Of a stretch of DNA of 64,000 nucleotides, positions 61,992 through 64,000 are shown in pieces. Positions within the stretch are counted from its first letter, which is position 1. The number at the start of each line of letters is the position of its first letter. The DNA comes from Bacillota bacterium (GTDB lineage: Bacteria > Bacillota > Clostridia > Acetivibrionales > DSM-1351): positions 1 through 64,000 of the forward strand of contig JAEXOY010000018.1 of the NCBI GenBank assembly GCA_023439045.1, read 5' to 3'. The notes under the pieces are model-generated. The model ran no database searches. It saw only the letters and a list, made by a program, of their open reading frames with translations, and had not been told where the DNA came from. The translations under genes were made by a program, and so were the position numbers.

Positions 61992-63500
61992 ATGTCTTCA
62001 AAATACCTTATCGGTATTGATATCGGTACACAGGGCACGAAAACTGCAATATATAATATTGAAGGTAAATTAATTGCAGATGCTTTTGAGGAGTCTAAGC
62101 TCTTAAGTCCAAGTTCTGGTGTAGTTGAACAAGATGCCGATGAAATATATAATTCTGTAACGCGTACCACAGCTGAAGTAATGGCAAAATCGGGTATAGC
62201 TCCCTCAGATGTTTTAGGGATAGGACTTGATGGGCAAATGGCTGGTATTTTGGGAATTGACAAGCAATGGAATGCAGTAACCTGCTACGATTCTTGGCTG
62301 GATACTAGATGTGAAAAGTATATCCAGTTAATTAAAAACACAGCTGAGGAACGTGTTGTGCAAATTACTGGCTGTCAGGTTACTTATGCTCATGGACCTA
62401 AAATATTATGGTGGAAGAATGAAAGACCTGAGACCTATAAAAAAATTGAAAAATTTGTGCTCCCGCATGTATATGCTGTTGGAAAACTTACTGGATTAAA
62501 ATCCGAAAACGCATATATAGATTATACCTGTCTTCACTTCTCAGGCTTTGGCGATGTGAAAAATTTATGCTGGTCACAGGAACTATTGGATATATTTGGC
62601 GTTGATAGCTCAAAGATGCCAAATATCGTTAATCCCTGGGATGTTATGGGGACACTTACTGCAGAAGCTGCAACACTTTGCGGGCTTGTAGAGGGTATTC
62701 CAGTGGTTGCAGGCTGTGGAGACCAAGCCGCAACCTCACTAGCAGCAGGTGTCACTAGAAAGGGCATTATTTTTGATGTGGCAGGAACTGCCTCTGTTTT
62801 TTCCTGCAGTGTTGCTGAATACAAACCGGACACTCTTAATAATACTTTGCTTTTTGCACGCTCTATAGTACCCGAACTCTGGATTCCACTTGCGTATATA
62901 AATGGTGGAGGCCTCTGTCTTAAGTGGTTCAGAGACAATCTGAGTTCTGGGGTATCATATAAACAGCTAGATGCCCAAGCAGCAGAAATTGCTCCTGGAA
63001 GCGAAGGACTTATTTTTTCGCCTCACTTTAGTGGAAGAGTGTGTCCAAACAATCCAAATGTAAGGGGAAGTTGGATTGGTCTTAACTGGGTTCATACCAG
63101 AAACCATTTGTATAGGTCAATAATGGAGAGTATTGCATACGAATATAATTACTATCTCAAAACTCTAAAAAGCCTGATTAGCGATATAAAGTTTTCTCAG
63201 GTCTATTCAATTGGTGGAGGTTCCAAAAGTAAACTATTCAATCAAATAAAGTCAGATGTTTTAGGTGTTAATTATGTAACTCTAAACATTACGGATACAG
63301 CTCCACTAGGAAGTGCTGTTGTGGCAGGCTACGGGGTAAAGGTATATGATGACTTCTCAAAAACTATTGACGGTATGGTAAGCTTTGGAGAGTTGATTCA
63401 AAGTAATAATCAACTTCATGAACTATACCAGATACCTTCAATGGCGTATGAAGCAGTTTTTAAACAGCTAGCGCCAATATACCAAGCCATCGTAAAGTAG
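61992..63500 (+). CDS. FGGY family carbohydrate kinase (xylulokinase-like)
   Basis: An ATP-dependent sugar kinase of 502 residues. The N-terminal phosphate loop is YLIGIDIGTQGTKTAIYNIEG; further family blocks are GIGLDGQMAGILGID, VVAGCGDQAATSLAAGV and the FGGY signature YSIGGGSKSKLFNQIKSDVLG with a following GSAVVAGYG. It resembles xylulokinases, but the true sugar may differ. Its product is a plausible effector for the DeoR regulator. Confidence 0.92.
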   Translation: MSSKYLIGIDIGTQGTKTAIYNIEGKLIADAFEESKLLSPSSGVVEQDADEIYNSVTRTTAEVMAKSGIAPSDVLGIGLDGQMAGILGIDKQWNAVTCYDSWLDTRCEKYIQLIKNTAEERVVQITGCQVTYAHGPKILWWKNERPETYKKIEKFVLPHVYAVGKLTGLKSENAYIDYTCLHFSGFGDVKNLCWSQELLDIFGVDSSKMPNIVNPWDVMGTLTAEAATLCGLVEGIPVVAGCGDQAATSLAAGVTRKGIIFDVAGTASVFSCSVAEYKPDTLNNTLLFARSIVPELWIPLAYINGGGLCLKWFRDNLSSGVSYKQLDAQAAEIAPGSEGLIFSPHFSGRVCPNNPNVRGSWIGLNWVHTRNHLYRSIMESIAYEYNYYLKTLKSLISDIKFSQVYSIGGGSKSKLFNQIKSDVLGVNYVTLNITDTAPLGSAVVAGYGVKVYDDFSKTIDGMVSFGELIQSNNQLHELYQIPSMAYEAVFKQLAPIYQAIVK

Positions 63501-63537
63501 CAAAAGAATATTCCATTATATTTTTGGAGGTCAAAAG

Positions 63538-64000
63538 ATGAAGGCTCAATTAGTTCCTATATATTTTAAAAACTCAAAAGATGAGGAATTTGATTTGCAA
63601 GTTTCCACCCTGAGGGGACTGCTCGAAGATGAAGCGGTAATATTAGATGCAGTCGAGCTTGGAGATAAAATTCCAGCAGCAGATGCAGTAATATTTCCTG
63701 TTTTGATTGGTGAAGCTTATAAACAAATTGATAAAATAATGAAAATAGAGCTCCCAATAGTTGCACTTACCTCTGAGTTCGGAACTGTAGCTATGTGGGA
63801 TTGGGAAATAATTACATATATGAAATCAAAAGGACTAAAACCTTTTGCTCCCTACAGCATTGAACTAACAAAAATAATTTGTCGTACATTGGCTCTTAAA
63901 AGAGAACTAAAAGATACTAAATTTTTGGTCTTCCAAGATAATCCGGGAGATGGTATGCAGGCTGAAATCTTCAAGCGTTTTTATTGGTGGGAGGACGAAT
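63538..64000 (+). CDS. fucose/arabinose isomerase-like protein, 5' part only
   Basis: An open frame starts at ATG 63538 after TTTTTGGAGG and runs off the window (154 codons present). The translated start is MKAQLVPIYFKNSKDEE; later IPAADAVIFPVLIGEAYKQIDKI and ALTSEFGTVAMWDWEIITYMKSK resemble L-fucose isomerase and related sugar-isomerase-like proteins. The catalytic C-terminal half lies outside the window. It continues the sugar operon 37 bp after the kinase. Confidence 0.75.
   Translation, partial: MKAQLVPIYFKNSKDEEFDLQVSTLRGLLEDEAVILDAVELGDKIPAADAVIFPVLIGEAYKQIDKIMKIELPIVALTSEFGTVAMWDWEIITYMKSKGLKPFAPYSIELTKIICRTLALKRELKDTKFLVFQDNPGDGMQAEIFKRFYWWEDE

Noticed and set aside
1..64000. tRNA, rRNA, insertion sequence or prophage genes
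   Set aside because: No TTCRA arm/cloverleaf patterns, rRNA signatures, transposases, integrases or phage structural genes were seen in any gap or frame.

Overview
The window reads as chromosome from a low-GC, spore-forming, flagellated anaerobe of the class Clostridia. The signs are the YabG spore-coat protease, a large Alu-type SRP RNA, MotA/MotB, S-layer-homology (SLH) surface proteins, frequent TTG/GTG starts behind strong GGAGG sites, and a dnaX-ybaB-recR ... prfA-tsaC-rpiB-upp-tagO/mnaA-atp order typical of Firmicutes. A cellulolytic 'cluster III' Clostridium (Ruminiclostridium-like) is a reasonable guess, but no marker here fixes the genus.

Layout: 0.1-6 kb holds a secreted beta-propeller-like protein, then a carboxylesterase/MFS operon divergent from its probable LacI-type regulator. 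6-12 kb holds methylglyoxal synthase, UppP, an MntP-type Mn exporter, a zinc-ribbon membrane protein, a Gfo/Idh/MocA dehydrogenase and YabG. 12.2-14.7 kb is a three-gene envelope module: a Ser-rich membrane protein, a YjfK/DUF4178-like soluble protein and a double-DUF350 membrane protein. It is followed by a candidate small RNA and the SRP RNA. 15.5-22.5 kb holds dnaX-ybaB-recR, an orphan protein, a CNNM/CBS transporter-like protein and a DUF2089/DUF4097 pair. 22.8-30.5 kb is a housekeeping run: prfA, a ZIP transporter, tsaC/ywlC, a low-molecular-weight phosphatase, rpiB, upp, a dCMP deaminase and a WecA/TagO-WecB/MnaA fusion. 30.6-38.2 kb holds a membrane-anchored alpha-2-macroglobulin-like giant that lacks the thioester motif, a membrane-anchored MEMO-family protein and convergent motAB.

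38.4-45.4 kb is the complete F1Fo ATP synthase operon (atpI-B-E-F-H-A-G-D-C). 45.5-58.7 kb is a two-gene surface locus: an Fn3/SLH protein and a 3605-residue SLH protein with 13 + 4 + 3 internal repeats. 58.8-64 kb is a DeoR-type regulator divergent from a carbohydrate catabolic operon (Gfo/Idh dehydrogenase, zinc alcohol dehydrogenase, FGGY kinase, start of a fucose-isomerase-like gene), with an inverted repeat bracketing the operon promoter.

Most of the window is ordinary core chromosome. The parts least explained by known biology are the Ser-rich/DUF350 module with its neighbouring candidate sRNA, the thioester-less macroglobulin/MEMO pair, the repeat architecture of the giant surface protein, and a recurring pattern in which the 3' end of a gene, stop codon included, is followed by degenerate tandem copies of itself.
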